Assembly: GCF_907163135.1 (NCBI RefSeq)
Contig: NZ_CAJQUA010000001.1
Span: forward strand, 1,503,001 to 1,567,000
Source of the DNA: Brachymonas denitrificans
Lineage (GTDB): Bacteria; Pseudomonadota; Gammaproteobacteria; Burkholderiales; Burkholderiaceae_C
Reading direction: 5' to 3'
DNA length: 64,000 bases
The position numbers were made by a program, and so were the translations under genes. Position 1 is the first letter of the stretch. Each line of letters opens with the position of its first letter. Under the pieces are notes generated by a model. The model saw nothing but the letters and a program-made list of their open reading frames with translations. It made no database searches and was not told where the DNA came from. Of the stretch, positions 10,010 to 19,505 are shown in pieces.

Positions 10010-11275
10010 TCACAGCAGGCGGAACGCCATCATCGCCACCAGCGTGGGTGGCAGCGCGGCGACCAGCAGCCAGAAGAAGTGGATGGCTCCTTCGGGGAAG
10101 TGGTCCTTGAGGATGGTGGCGCCGGCCGGGTTGGGGGCGTTGGCGATCAGCGTCAGGCCGCCACCGGTCACGGCACCAGCCACCAGCGCAGTCTTGAAGT
10201 CGAGCGTCAGGCCGTCCACCAAGGAGGCCAGATAGGTGAGCGCGGCGTTGTCGGTGATGGCGGTAAGTGCCGTGGCGGCAAAGTACACGGTGTCGGCGTT
10301 CAGACCCATCAGCAGCGGCTGCAGCCACCATTGCTGCATGCCCCCCAGCACCACCAGGCCAGCCAGGAAGAAGGCCACCAGCAGCGCCTCGCGCAGGATC
10401 AGCGGGCTCTGGTTGCGGGGATAGGCCGCCGTGAAGCCCAGAAAGAACAGGAACATGCCCATGAACACGACCGGATGGTGGGCAAACAGCACCACGGTGG
10501 CCAGGAACAGCAGGTGAATCACCACCACGGTGACCGGCACGCGGGAGGCAGCATCGGGCTGCTCGACCGGCAGGCGCTTGAGTTCGCGACGCAGCAGCCA
10601 CATGGCGGCGCCCGCGTTGAAACAGACGACCACGGCCGCTTTCCAGCCGAACTGGGTCAGCATGAAGGGCAGATCCCAGCCCCACTTGGCAGCCACCATC
10701 AGCACCGGCGGCGCGGCAAACGGCGTGAGCACGCCGCCGATGGAGATGTTGACGAAGAGCACGCCCAGGGTGCCGTACTTGAGGCGGTTGCTGACCGGCT
10801 TGGTGAAGACCGCATCACGCAGCATGAGCGCGGCCAGCGTCATGGCGGCCGGCTCGGTGATGAACGAGCCCAGCAGCGGCACGAAGGACAGCAGCATGAA
10901 GTACAGCGCCATGCCGTCCGGCAGCGGCAGCAGGCGCGCCATGCGCAGCACAATGCGGCTGGCGAAGTTCAGAATGGGCCGCGTGGCCGCCACCACCATG
11001 ATGACGAACACGAACATGGGCTCGGTGAAATTGCGCGATTCCAGGTAGCCCAGAGCCTGATCCTGCCCGTACAGGCCGAACAGCAGCACCATCAGCAGCA
11101 TGGCCCAGAAGCCGAACACCACCTCGACCTCGCCCAGCAGGTGCCAGACGCCCGAGTGCCCCGGATAGCGCTGCGCCAGGCCGTGGAAATACTTGGTGGA
11201 AAAGGTATGGATCAGCGCCAGCGCAAACAGGGTGGCCGCAAGCAACTCGGCAGCGTGGGGAAAGGACGGATTCAT
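10010..11275 (-). CDS. putative Na+/H+ antiporter (copy 1)
   Basis: A polytopic inner-membrane protein of 421 residues with about 11-12 hydrophobic segments. It resembles the 'putative Na+/H+ antiporter' family of the ion-transporter superfamily (Pfam PF07399, recalled). Conserved loop motifs are GSFITEPAAMTLAALML and TDNAALTYLASLVDGL, followed by VTGGGLTLIANAPNPAG. The N-terminus includes HTFSTKYFHGLAQRYPGHSG. It is clearly paralogous to the protein at 53998-55269. No regulator adjoins this copy. Confidence 0.8.
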   Translation of the reverse strand: MNPSFPHAAELLAATLFALALIHTFSTKYFHGLAQRYPGHSGVWHLLGEVEVVFGFWAMLLMVLLFGLYGQDQALGYLESRNFTEPMFVFVIMVVAATRPILNFASRIVLRMARLLPLPDGMALYFMLLSFVPLLGSFITEPAAMTLAALMLRDAVFTKPVSNRLKYGTLGVLFVNISIGGVLTPFAAPPVLMVAAKWGWDLPFMLTQFGWKAAVVVCFNAGAAMWLLRRELKRLPVEQPDAASRVPVTVVVIHLLFLATVVLFAHHPVVFMGMFLFFLGFTAAYPRNQSPLILREALLVAFFLAGLVVLGGMQQWWLQPLLMGLNADTVYFAATALTAITDNAALTYLASLVDGLTLDFKTALVAGAVTGGGLTLIANAPNPAGATILKDHFPEGAIHFFWLLVAALPPTLVAMMAFRLL

Positions 11276-11370
11276 GTGACTGGATCAGGCGGAAATCGGG
11301 ACACGGCTCGGCACTCGCCAGCGTGCAGCGGGATAACTGTAACCAATTCTATCCCACTAGGGTTTACCCT

Positions 11371-12618
11371 TTATCTAAAGAATGCATACCCTACGAGTAC
11401 CGCAGCGATGATACCGACAACATCCGCAAACAGGGCGCAGGCGAGCGCGTGACGTGTTTTTTTCACTCCCACACTGCCGAAGTACACCGCCAGCACGTAG
11501 AAAGTGGTTTCGGTCGAGCCCTGGATGATGGCTGCGACCTGCGCGGGGAAGGAGGCCACGCCGTAGGTGTCCATGACATCCACCATCAGGCCGCGCGCGC
11601 CGGAGCCGGAGAGGATTTTCATCAACCCTACCGGCAAGGCGGGCAGGAAGTCGGTCGGCAGGCCGAAAGCGGTGACGATGGCGGCAATGCCCTGCATGAT
11701 CCAGTCCATGCCGCCGGAGGCGCGGAACACGGCGATGGCGCACAGCATGGCCACCAGGTAGGGGATGATCTGCACTGCGACGCCGAAGCCTTCCTTGGCG
11801 CCGTCGACGAAAGTTTCGTAGACGTTGACGCGTCTCAGCGCGCCGGCCAGCAGGAACAGCACCGCCAGCCCCAGGATCACGCCGCTGCCGATGGCACCGA
11901 TCAGGCGGGCTGACTGCTCGGGCGGGAGCTGCGCCAGCCACCAGGTCAGGCCGCCTATTGCCGCACCGAATACGGCCAGCGGTGCCCAGACGGCCGGGCG
12001 CCATAGCGGCAGGCGCTGCACCAGCGCCACGATCAGCAGCGCTGACAGCAGCGAAATGGAGGTGGCGACCAGCGTGGGCAGAAAGATGTCGGCCGCGTTG
12101 AAGCCCGTCAGCCCCTGCTTGAGCGCGATGGTCTGGCGGATGGCGATGACCGAGGTGGGAATCAGCGTGAGGCCGGCGGTGTTGAGCACCAGGAACAGGA
12201 TCTGGGCGTTGGTGGCGGTGTCGGGCTTGTCGTTGAGGGATTGCAGCTCCTGCATGGCCTTGAGGCCGAGCGGGGTGGCGGCGTTGTCCAGGCCCAGCAT
12301 GTTGGCGGACATGTTCATGGTCATGGCGCCCTGCGCAGGGTGGCCCTGCGGCACGCCGGGGAACAGGTGGCGGAACAGCGGGTTGACGGCGCGGGCGAAG
12401 GCGTTGATGAGGCCGGCTTTTTCGCCCACGCGCAGGATGCCCAACCAGAGCGCCATCATGCCGGTCAGGCCGAGGGAGATTTCGAAGCCGGTCTTGGCGG
12501 CGTCGAACAGGGCGGTCTGCAGGCGGGAGAACACTTCCAGATCACCTTGCGCGAGCTGGAACAGGGCGATGACGAAGGCCGAGAGGAAAAAGCCGAGCCA
12601 GACGAGATTGAGGACCAT
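11371..12618 (-). CDS. SpmA/SpmB-like nucleoside-recognition membrane protein (fusion)
   Basis: A polytopic membrane protein of 415 residues. The N-terminal half (FEISLGLTGMMALWLGILRV, then AMTMNMSANMLGLDNAATP) looks like SpmA, and the C-terminal half (VDGAKEGFGVAVQIIPYLVAM, GSTETTFYVLAVYFGSVGV) like SpmB, so it is the fused form common in Gram-negatives. Members carry nucleoside-recognition/gate domains; the transported substrate is unknown. The frame extends to 12672, but the ATG at 12618 starts MVLNLVWLGFF like homologues. No convincing ribosome-binding site is visible at either start. It is followed by the antiporter gene on the same strand after 95 bp. Confidence 0.8.
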   Translation of the reverse strand: MVLNLVWLGFFLSAFVIALFQLAQGDLEVFSRLQTALFDAAKTGFEISLGLTGMMALWLGILRVGEKAGLINAFARAVNPLFRHLFPGVPQGHPAQGAMTMNMSANMLGLDNAATPLGLKAMQELQSLNDKPDTATNAQILFLVLNTAGLTLIPTSVIAIRQTIALKQGLTGFNAADIFLPTLVATSISLLSALLIVALVQRLPLWRPAVWAPLAVFGAAIGGLTWWLAQLPPEQSARLIGAIGSGVILGLAVLFLLAGALRRVNVYETFVDGAKEGFGVAVQIIPYLVAMLCAIAVFRASGGMDWIMQGIAAIVTAFGLPTDFLPALPVGLMKILSGSGARGLMVDVMDTYGVASFPAQVAAIIQGSTETTFYVLAVYFGSVGVKKTRHALACALFADVVGIIAAVLVGYAFFR

Positions 12619-12744
12619 GGGGGCACGCGGCCTGTGGAGTGGGACTGGATGCATTATCCCTGCGGGCAGCAAGCTCTTGGCGACAGGGCATCACGAAGGC
12701 CTGCGTATCATGGGCCGATCAGTGCTCAAGGAAAGGTAGCTGCC

Positions 12745-13074
12745 ATGGCCAAGCCCCACGCCATTTCGAACCAGGTCGTTTCACTTGCCCCTTTGGGTCC
12801 TGCCCTTGCCGATACGCGCACCCATGCGCTGATCAAGGCCCGGCAGCTGGAGGTCGTGCGCATCGTGCTGCGCCAGGGCGAAACACTGCGCGAGCACAGC
12901 GTGCCGGGGGAGATTACGGTGCAGTGTCTGGAAGGCCGGATGCAAGTGCAAACCTCGCAGGGGACTCAGACGATGCGTGCGGGAGACTGGGTGCATCTGG
13001 CCGGAGGCGAGCCGCATGCGCTGGTCGCGGAAGAAGATGGATCGGCGCTGGTGACAATCTGCCTGACGACTTGA
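12745..13074 (+). CDS. small cupin-domain protein
   Basis: A 109-residue single-domain cupin. The first cupin motif is degenerate (RQGETLREHSVPGEITVQCLEG) and the second is DWVHLAGGEPHALVAEEDGS, giving potential metal ligands at His and Glu. AAGGAAAGG precedes the ATG at 12745, which decides the start within a longer open frame. It lies divergent from the SpmA/B gene and ends five bases before the tRNA gene on the other strand. Function unknown; such short cupins often bind a metal or small ligand. Confidence 0.75.
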   Translation: MAKPHAISNQVVSLAPLGPALADTRTHALIKARQLEVVRIVLRQGETLREHSVPGEITVQCLEGRMQVQTSQGTQTMRAGDWVHLAGGEPHALVAEEDGSALVTICLTT

Positions 13075-13078
13075 GGGA

Positions 13079-13154
<76 letters not shown>

Positions 13155-13163
13155 ACACACTCC

Positions 13164-15851
13164 TCACAGCTGATGCGTCACCAACCTGAAATCCGGATCG
13201 TCCGGATAAGCCTTAATGGTGAACCCCAGCGCCCGCATCAGCTTCAGCATGTTGGAGTTGTTGGTCAGCACCAGGCCAATGATCTCACTCAGCCCCTTCT
13301 CCCGCGCCACATCCATGATCGAGCGCATCAGGCGTGAGCCCATGCCCTTGCCGGACATGTCGTCTGCCACCAGCAACGAGAATTCGCAGGTGCTGCTGTC
13401 CGGGTTGGTCACGTAGCGGGCCGAGCCGACGATGCGCTGCGTCTCGGTCACGCTGCCGTCCTCTTCCACGTGTTTCTCGGTCAGGATCGCCACCAATGCC
13501 ATTTCGCGGTCGTAGTCGATCAGCGTGAACTTGGAGAGCATGTTCGGAGACAGTTCCGTCAGCGCAGATACAAAGCGGTTGTAGCGGCTCTCGGGTTTGA
13601 GGCCACGCACCAGTTCCTGAAGCATCTCGGCGTCGTCCGGATGGATCGGGCGCACGATGTAGTGCCCGCCACCCGGCAGCGGCCATTGCTGCTCGAATTG
13701 CGCCGGATACGGCAGGATGGACAGGTGCTGATAGGGCCGTGCCGTGGCCAGCGTGTTGCCCACCACGATGCGCGCATCCACCGCCACCGCGCCGTCTTCG
13801 TCGACGATGATGGGGTTGATGTCCATCTCTCGCAACTGAGGCAGTTCGCACACCATTTCCGACACGCGCAGCAGTACCTGTTCCAGTGATTCGCGGTTCA
13901 CCGGCGTGGCGCCGCGCCAGGCATCGAGCGTGGCCGAGACGCGCGAGCGCTCGATCATGTGGCGTGCCAGGAACTGGTTCAGCGGCGGCAGTTCCATGGC
14001 GCGGTCGTCATACAGCTCGACCATGGTGCCGCCCGCGCCAAAGGCGATCACGGGGCCGAAGGGCTCGTCCGTCACCACGCCGATGTAGAGTTCGCGCCCG
14101 CGGTTGTGGCGCGCCATGCGCTGCACCGACACGCCGTTGATGCGTGCCTTGGGCATCTTGCGCGCCACGTTTTCCATCATCTCCTCGAACACGTCACGCA
14201 CGCCCACGGCATTCATGATGTTGAGAGCCACGCCGTTCACATCGCTCTTGTGCGCAATGTCGGGCGAGTCGATCTTGAGCGCCACCGGAAAGCCCAGCTG
14301 CGAAGCCAGCATCATGGCCTCGGTTGCACTGCGCGCCAGGATCGTCTGCGTCACCGGAATATGGAAGGCCGACAGCAGCGCCTTGGATTCCATCTCCGTC
14401 AAAATCTGGCGGCGCTCGGCCAGCACGCCTTCCAGCAGCATGCGCGCGCCTTCCACATCTGGCTTGGCCAGGTGGGTGAGCGGTGGCGGCGTCTGCTGCA
14501 ACAGCTTCTGGTTGTGGTAGTAGGACGCAATGTTGCCGAACGCACCGACCGCCGCTTCCGGGCTGCGGAAGGTCGGGATGCCGGCGTTGTTCAGGATGCC
14601 GCGCGCCTCGTGCACCGAGGCATCGCCCATCACGCAGCTGATCAGCGGCTTGGAAAATTTCGGACGCTCCTGCGCGATGGCCGTGGCCACGCCTTCCATA
14701 TCGGCGCCGATCTTGGGCGTGTGGATGGTCAGCACGCCGTCAATGCCAGGATCGGACGCAGCAGCGCGCAAGGCTTCCAGGAAGTGCTCCGCCGATGCGT
14801 CTTCGGTCAGGTCCATCAGGTCCACCAGCGAGGCCTGCGGCAGCAGCTTGGGCTTGAGTGCGTTGATGGTGGTGTCGGACAGGTGGCCCAGTTCCAGGCC
14901 AATGTCGTTGGCGCGATCAGCCGCCAGCACGCCGGGGCCACCGCCGTTGGTGATGATGGCCAGGCGCTTGCCCACCGGACGGTAGCGCGATGCCAGACAC
15001 TGCACGGCCGAGAACAGCTCGGTGAACGAACGGATGCGCACCGCACCGCCACGGCGCAGCGCGGCGTCGAACACCTCGTCGCTGCCAACGATGGCCGCCG
15101 AGTGCGTGCGCGCCGCCACGTTGCCGGCCTGCTTGCGCCCGGCCTTGAGCACCACCACCGGCTTGGCAATGGCCGCTGCGCGCAGCGCGCTCATGAAGTT
15201 GCGGGCGTTCTTGATGCCTTCCAGGTACACCACGATGCTGTGCGTCTGCGGATCGGCGGCGAGGAAGTCCAGCGTCTGCGCCATGTCTACCGCGGTGTGC
15301 GGGCCGAGCGAAATGACGGTGGAGAAGCCCACCTTGTTGGGCCGCGCCCAGTCCAGCAGGGCCGATGTGAGCGCCCCCGATTGCGACACCAGCGCCAGCG
15401 GCCCCTTCTCAGCAATCGGGCCGACGATGCTGGAGTTGAGCCCCAGGTGCGGGCGCTGGAAGCCGCGGCTATTCGGGCCCATCAGGAACATGTTGTTGCG
15501 ACGGGCCACGGCGCGCAATTCGGACGCCTGCTCGGCCGTGATGCCGGTGGAAATGATCAGCGCCGCCTTGCAGCGGATGCGCCCGGCCACTTCCAGCGCC
15601 GCCATCACCTTGTGCGGAGGCAGCGCTACCAGGGCCAGATCAGCGCCGGTGTTGATCAGGTCGGCCAGGCGGCCTTCGGTGGTATCCACATCCAGAAAGT
15701 TGAACTTGCCGGCGTAGCGCTGCGCCGTCAGGGCCTCATAGAGGTTCTTCGCATCCCGGTAGGCGGGATCGGATTCGCGCAACTCGGGGTTGCCGGCAAA
15801 CACCGCGATAGAGGAAGGAGCAAACAGGGGCGTGAGGTAATGCTGGTCCAT
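13164..15851 (-). CDS. Pat-type protein: acyl-CoA synthetase (ADP-forming)-like plus GNAT acetyltransferase
   Basis: A large cytoplasmic protein of 895 residues. The order is a CoA-binding Rossmann domain (MDQHYLTPLFAPSSIAVFAG at the N-terminus; FLMGPNSRGFQRP), a succinyl-CoA-ligase-like domain (ARTHSAAIVGSDEVFDAA), an ATP-grasp domain (LGFPVALKIDSPDIAHKSDV) and a C-terminal GNAT domain (about residues 715-895; ADDMSGKGMGSRLMRSIM). This is the architecture of Pat/PatZ lysine acetyltransferases, which acetylate and silence acetyl-CoA synthetase; a true acetate-CoA ligase cannot be excluded. The frame runs on to 16337, but the ATG at 15851 matches the family N-terminus. tRNA-Ala follows on the same strand. 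Confidence 0.9.
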   Translation of the reverse strand: MDQHYLTPLFAPSSIAVFAGNPELRESDPAYRDAKNLYEALTAQRYAGKFNFLDVDTTEGRLADLINTGADLALVALPPHKVMAALEVAGRIRCKAALIISTGITAEQASELRAVARRNNMFLMGPNSRGFQRPHLGLNSSIVGPIAEKGPLALVSQSGALTSALLDWARPNKVGFSTVISLGPHTAVDMAQTLDFLAADPQTHSIVVYLEGIKNARNFMSALRAAAIAKPVVVLKAGRKQAGNVAARTHSAAIVGSDEVFDAALRRGGAVRIRSFTELFSAVQCLASRYRPVGKRLAIITNGGGPGVLAADRANDIGLELGHLSDTTINALKPKLLPQASLVDLMDLTEDASAEHFLEALRAAASDPGIDGVLTIHTPKIGADMEGVATAIAQERPKFSKPLISCVMGDASVHEARGILNNAGIPTFRSPEAAVGAFGNIASYYHNQKLLQQTPPPLTHLAKPDVEGARMLLEGVLAERRQILTEMESKALLSAFHIPVTQTILARSATEAMMLASQLGFPVALKIDSPDIAHKSDVNGVALNIMNAVGVRDVFEEMMENVARKMPKARINGVSVQRMARHNRGRELYIGVVTDEPFGPVIAFGAGGTMVELYDDRAMELPPLNQFLARHMIERSRVSATLDAWRGATPVNRESLEQVLLRVSEMVCELPQLREMDINPIIVDEDGAVAVDARIVVGNTLATARPYQHLSILPYPAQFEQQWPLPGGGHYIVRPIHPDDAEMLQELVRGLKPESRYNRFVSALTELSPNMLSKFTLIDYDREMALVAILTEKHVEEDGSVTETQRIVGSARYVTNPDSSTCEFSLLVADDMSGKGMGSRLMRSIMDVAREKGLSEIIGLVLTNNSNMLKLMRALGFTIKAYPDDPDFRLVTHQL

Positions 15852-16119
15852 ATCGTAAGCCTGTCGGTTAAGAGCGCACAGAAACGCCGCGCGGCCACGG
15901 CAACGCGGCGGCGTGTAACACAGCAACTGTAACCGAGCTTCCCTGATTCCCCAATGGGTATTGCGGAGGATGTACTGACATGGATCACGCTCGCAAAACA
16001 ATTCGCCGTCAGACGTTGCGCGGCAGCACACAGCCCCCATTTTTCTCCTATATTGGAAACTGCAGAAAAGGCATGCCTCGCCTGACCTGCCTTGCCGACT
16101 GATCCAGCCCTCGCACACC

Positions 16120-17349
16120 ATGGCCGATTCGTCCAGCCCGTCCTCCTCTCCGCGCGTTTCTGCCCGCGCCCTGCCCGCCGGCATCTGGGCCATGGGCTTT
16201 GCCTCGCTGTTCATGGACATTTCGTCCGAGTTGATCCACAGCCTGCTGCCGCTGTTCATGGTGGGCACGCTGGGGGCCTCCATGGTGGCGGTGGGCCTGG
16301 TGGAGGGTATTGCCGAAGCCACTGCCTCCATCACCAAGGTCTTTTCCGGTGCACTGAGCGACTATCTGGGCAAGCGCAAATGGCTGATGGTGCTGGGCTA
16401 TGGCATGGCGGCGCTGACCAAACCGATCTTTCCGCTGGCGCACAGCATGGGCTGGGTGATGGCGGCGCGCTTCATCGACCGCATCGGCAAGGGCATCCGC
16501 GGCGCGCCGCGCGATGCCCTGGTGGCCGACATTGCCCCGCCCGCACTGCGCGGTGCTGCCTATGGCCTGCGCCAGTCGCTCGATTCGGTCGGCGCGCTGG
16601 CCGGCCCGCTGCTGGCCGTGCTGCTGATGCTCTGGCTGGCAGACAACCTGCGGCTGGCCATGTGGTTCTCGGTGATTCCGGCCGTGGTCTGCGTGGTGCT
16701 GCTGGTGGTGTGGGTGCGCGATCCGGAAAAGCCGGCGGACGACGCCAAGGCCAATGGCAAGCGCCTGCGCTGGTCCAGCATCAGGGAGCTGCCGCTGCAA
16801 TACTGGCTGATCGTGCTGATCGGCGCCGTGTTCACGCTGGCGCGATTCAGCGAGGCCTTTCTGGTGCTGCGCGCGCAGAGCATGGGAGTGGCAATGGCGC
16901 TGGTGCCGGTGGTGATGGTGGTGATGAACATCGTCTATGCCGCCGGGGCCTATCCCGCCGGCGCTGCATCCGACCGCATGCAGCCGCGCACGCTGTTGCT
17001 GCTCGGTCTGGCATTGCTGGTGGCGGCCGATGTGGTGCTGGCCACGGCGCCCAACGTGTGGAGGGTGTATGTCGGAGCCGGGCTGTGGGGACTGCACATG
17101 GCCGTCACGCAGGGGCTGCTGTCCAAGCTGGTGGCCGACCGGGCGCCGCAGGCCTTGCTGGGCACCGCCTTTGGCATGTTCAACCTGGTGAGCGGCGTGG
17201 CGCTGCTGGCGGCCAGCTTGATTGCCGGCTGGCTATGGGAAGCACATGGCCCGGCCACGACCTTCTGGGTCGGTGCCGGCTTTGCCGGGCTGACAGCGCT
17301 GGGGCTGCTGCTGGCGCCGGGTGCACGGGAAGCACCGCAAACCCGCTGA
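16120..17349 (+). CDS. MFS transporter
   Basis: A 12-segment major facilitator of 409 residues. The loop between helices 2 and 3 carries the family signature (GALSDYLGKRKWLM, a variant of GxxxDRxGRR), followed by FIDRIGKGIRGAPRDALVAD, which is typical of a drug/metabolite efflux or YfcJ-like subgroup. The substrate is unknown. It is divergent from the Pat-type gene across 268 bp, which should hold both promoters; I found no clear hexamers there. Confidence 0.85.
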   Translation: MADSSSPSSSPRVSARALPAGIWAMGFASLFMDISSELIHSLLPLFMVGTLGASMVAVGLVEGIAEATASITKVFSGALSDYLGKRKWLMVLGYGMAALTKPIFPLAHSMGWVMAARFIDRIGKGIRGAPRDALVADIAPPALRGAAYGLRQSLDSVGALAGPLLAVLLMLWLADNLRLAMWFSVIPAVVCVVLLVVWVRDPEKPADDAKANGKRLRWSSIRELPLQYWLIVLIGAVFTLARFSEAFLVLRAQSMGVAMALVPVVMVVMNIVYAAGAYPAGAASDRMQPRTLLLLGLALLVAADVVLATAPNVWRVYVGAGLWGLHMAVTQGLLSKLVADRAPQALLGTAFGMFNLVSGVALLAASLIAGWLWEAHGPATTFWVGAGFAGLTALGLLLAPGAREAPQTR

Positions 17350-17419
17350 ATTCGCTCCCCCTCAATGCCCAGCAGAGCGCCGTCTGCGCCCAGCGATACC
17401 CGGAGTGCCCGCTGCCCAC

Positions 17420-18253
17420 TCAGTCGCTCATGGCCGCTGCATGGTGCGCGATGTGATCCCCGATGAAGCTGGCGATGAAGTAGTAGCTGTGGTCATAGCC
17501 CTGCTGCATGCGCAGCTTCAGCGGATGCTGCACGGCAGCGCAGGCTTTCCACAGCAATTCGGGCTTGAGCTGCCCGGCCAGGAAGTCATCCGCATCGCCC
17601 TGATCGACCAGCAAGGTCAGGCGTTCCTGCGCATTGGCGATCAACGCAACGGCATCATGCTGCTGCCACAGCGCCTCGTCCGGCCCCAGGTAGGCCGCAA
17701 AGGCCTTCTGCCCCCAGGGCACCTGGCTAGGCGCCACGATGGGTGAGAATGCCGAGACGCTGCGGTAGCACCCAGGATGGCGCAGTGCCAGCGTCAGCGC
17801 ACCATGCCCGCCCATCGAATGCCCGGAAATGCCGCGTAGGTCGTTCGCAGGAAAGTGCGCCTCGATCAGCGCCGGTAGTTCGTCCACCACATAGTCTTCC
17901 ATGCGGTAGTGCGCGGCCCAGGGCTGCTGCGTGGCGTTCAGATAGAAGCCCGCGCCCTGCCCCAGATCGTAGGCATCGTCATTGGCCACGCCGTCGCCAC
18001 GCGGGCTGGTATCGGGCGCTACCAGGATCAGGTTGTGCTGTGCCGCATACTGCTGCGCCCCGGCCTTGGTGATGAAGTTCTGCTCGGTGCAGGTCAGGCC
18101 GGAAAGCCAGTAAAGCACCGGGCATTTCTCGCCAGCCAATGCCTTGGGTGGCAGATACACCCCCACGTTCATGCTGGTACCGGTGCTGGTGCTGGTGTGC
18201 TGCCAGACTTCCTGGCGGCCGTCGAAACTTGTGTGCTGTTCAATGCGCTGCAT
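17420..18253 (-). CDS. fghA: S-formylglutathione hydrolase
   Basis: FghA (277 residues) hydrolyses S-formylglutathione to formate and glutathione, the second step of glutathione-dependent formaldehyde oxidation. It is an esterase-D type alpha/beta hydrolase. The catalytic Ser146 sits in GHSMGGHGAL, the Asp in DQGDADDFL and the His in GYDHSYYF. YWLSGLTCTEQNF is the family oxyanion region. GGGAGG upstream of the ATG at 18253 fixes the start. Its pathway partner frmA is on the same strand but 3.7 kb away, separated by an oppositely oriented block of sigma-factor genes. Confidence 0.96.
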   Translation of the reverse strand: MQRIEQHTSFDGRQEVWQHTSTSTGTSMNVGVYLPPKALAGEKCPVLYWLSGLTCTEQNFITKAGAQQYAAQHNLILVAPDTSPRGDGVANDDAYDLGQGAGFYLNATQQPWAAHYRMEDYVVDELPALIEAHFPANDLRGISGHSMGGHGALTLALRHPGCYRSVSAFSPIVAPSQVPWGQKAFAAYLGPDEALWQQHDAVALIANAQERLTLLVDQGDADDFLAGQLKPELLWKACAAVQHPLKLRMQQGYDHSYYFIASFIGDHIAHHAAAMSD

Positions 18254-18408
18254 GCGCCATCCTCCCGAAAAACGCCGGCCCGTGCTACCCGGGCTCCGGC
18301 CAAGCATACACTGCCGCGGCAGCCGCGTGGTGCCCTGTACACTCGCGACATCCTTGGATATCTCGCGCCTGGTGCATGCCGGGTCGGTCATGATTCTTGT
18401 GCGCGCGT

Positions 18409-18433
18409 GGAACTTTTCCGCGCGCCATTCGTT
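18409..18433 (+). promoter_or_regulatory. ECF-type promoter of the sigma-factor operon
   Basis: GGAAC at 18409-18413, a 16-nt spacer starting TTTT and ending CATT, then CGTT at 18430-18433. The element has the GGAAC/CGTT pattern of ECF sigma-factor promoters and matches two further copies at 19977 and 21281. The sigma gene starts 18 bp downstream of it, so autoregulation is inferred. Confidence 0.7.
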
Positions 18434-18451
18434 GAATCCGTTGCCACGATC

Positions 18452-19009
18452 ATGCGAATCACCACCAGCCAGCTTTCCGACGATGACTGCATTGCACGCG
18501 CCCAGCGTGGCGATGCGTCGGCGTTTGCCGAACTGGTGCGGCGTTTCCAGGATCGCGTATTCCGCTTTCTGCTGCGCCTGACCCGTACACGCGAGGACGC
18601 ACAGGATCTGACCCAGGAGACCTTCATGCACGCCTACGAAGCGCTCCCCAAATGGCGCCCCGACGCCCTGTTCAGCACCTGGCTGCTGCGCATTGCGCGC
18701 AATCTGGCCTACGACATGCTCCGGCGCAGCCAGCGGGTCGATTTCGTCACGCTGGAGCCGGAACAGGAAGCCCGGCTGGTCGACACGGCCCCCACGCCCG
18801 AGGCCTCGCTGCACGACGTGCAGCAACTGCGCATGCTCGACGCCGCGCTGTCGCGCCTGCCTACGGACCAGCGCGAAGTCCTGCTGCTGCGCGAGATCGA
18901 ACAACTGTCCTACGACGAGATCGCCCAGGTCCTGGAAGTGCCCCTGGGCACCATCAAGTCCCGCATTGCCCGTGCACGCCTTGCCCTGGCCGAAATCATG
19001 TCCCATTGA
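18452..19009 (+). CDS. ECF (RpoE-like) RNA polymerase sigma factor
   Basis: A 185-residue sigma-70 family factor of the extracytoplasmic-function type. Region 2 spans about residues 20-90 (FAELVRRFQDRVFRFLLRL, DLTQETFMHAYEAL, LFSTWLLRIARNLAYD), and region 4 about 125-180 (LPTDQREVLLLREIEQLSYD, VPLGTIKSRIARARLAL). Regions 1 and 3 are absent, as usual. The ATG at 18452 has no obvious Shine-Dalgarno site, but the promoter immediately upstream leaves room only for this start. An anti-sigma gene follows 13 bp later and a periplasmic sensor-like gene overlaps that, forming a three-gene operon. Confidence 0.93.
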   Translation: MRITTSQLSDDDCIARAQRGDASAFAELVRRFQDRVFRFLLRLTRTREDAQDLTQETFMHAYEALPKWRPDALFSTWLLRIARNLAYDMLRRSQRVDFVTLEPEQEARLVDTAPTPEASLHDVQQLRMLDAALSRLPTDQREVLLLREIEQLSYDEIAQVLEVPLGTIKSRIARARLALAEIMSH

Positions 19010-19022
19010 ACGAGAGCCTGCC

Positions 19023-19505
19023 ATGAACTGCCCTCCCACCGATGACCTGTCCGCCTATCTGGACAATGCCCTGCCCGCCGCAGAACACGAGCAGGTCGCC
19101 CAGCACCTGCTGCACTGCCCGCTATGCCAGCGCCAGTTGCAGGTCTTTACGGGCCTGCAGCACGCCCTGCATGCGCTGCCAACGCCGCCCCTGGGCTTCG
19201 ACCTGGCCGCCAACCTGCAGGACCGCCTGCATGCCCATCCCAATACCAGGGCGCCTTCCAGCCGCCCAGGGCACTCTCGCCCCGGCCTGCTGTCCGGCTG
19301 GTTCGGCTGGCTAGGGGGTGCACCGGGCGGCGTGGCGGCGGGCATTGCCCTTGCGGCCGGCCTCTGGCTGGGTGGCGGCCTGCTGCCCGCGGCAACCGTG
19401 GGCAATGCCGCCGACATGGGCGGCGTACGCGTCTTCGATCCGGTGCCACCGGGCGGATTATGCGCTGCCCCCGAACTCTGCCGCATGACGAGGACCCTGC
19501 CATGA
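19023..19505 (+). CDS. zinc-finger anti-sigma factor
   Basis: A 160-residue membrane-anchored anti-sigma factor. The cytoplasmic N-terminus has the zinc-binding anti-sigma motif: His28, Cys32 and Cys35 in HLLHCPLC. A hydrophobic segment at roughly residues 97-122 (GGVAAGIALAAGLWLGGGLL) should cross the inner membrane, leaving a short periplasmic tail. It should hold the preceding ECF sigma factor until an envelope signal arrives. Its stop overlaps the start of the next gene by four bases (19502-19505), indicating translational coupling. Confidence 0.85.
   Translation: MNCPPTDDLSAYLDNALPAAEHEQVAQHLLHCPLCQRQLQVFTGLQHALHALPTPPLGFDLAANLQDRLHAHPNTRAPSSRPGHSRPGLLSGWFGWLGGAPGGVAAGIALAAGLWLGGGLLPAATVGNAADMGGVRVFDPVPPGGLCAAPELCRMTRTLP

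Noticed and set aside
13959-15932. Long plus-strand open frame opposite the Pat-type gene
   Set aside because: Antisense of a gene with clear CoA-binding, ATP-grasp and GNAT motifs.
18407-18451. GTG start for the sigma factor upstream of 18452
   Set aside because: The GTG overlaps the GGAAC promoter element, so it would lie outside the transcript.
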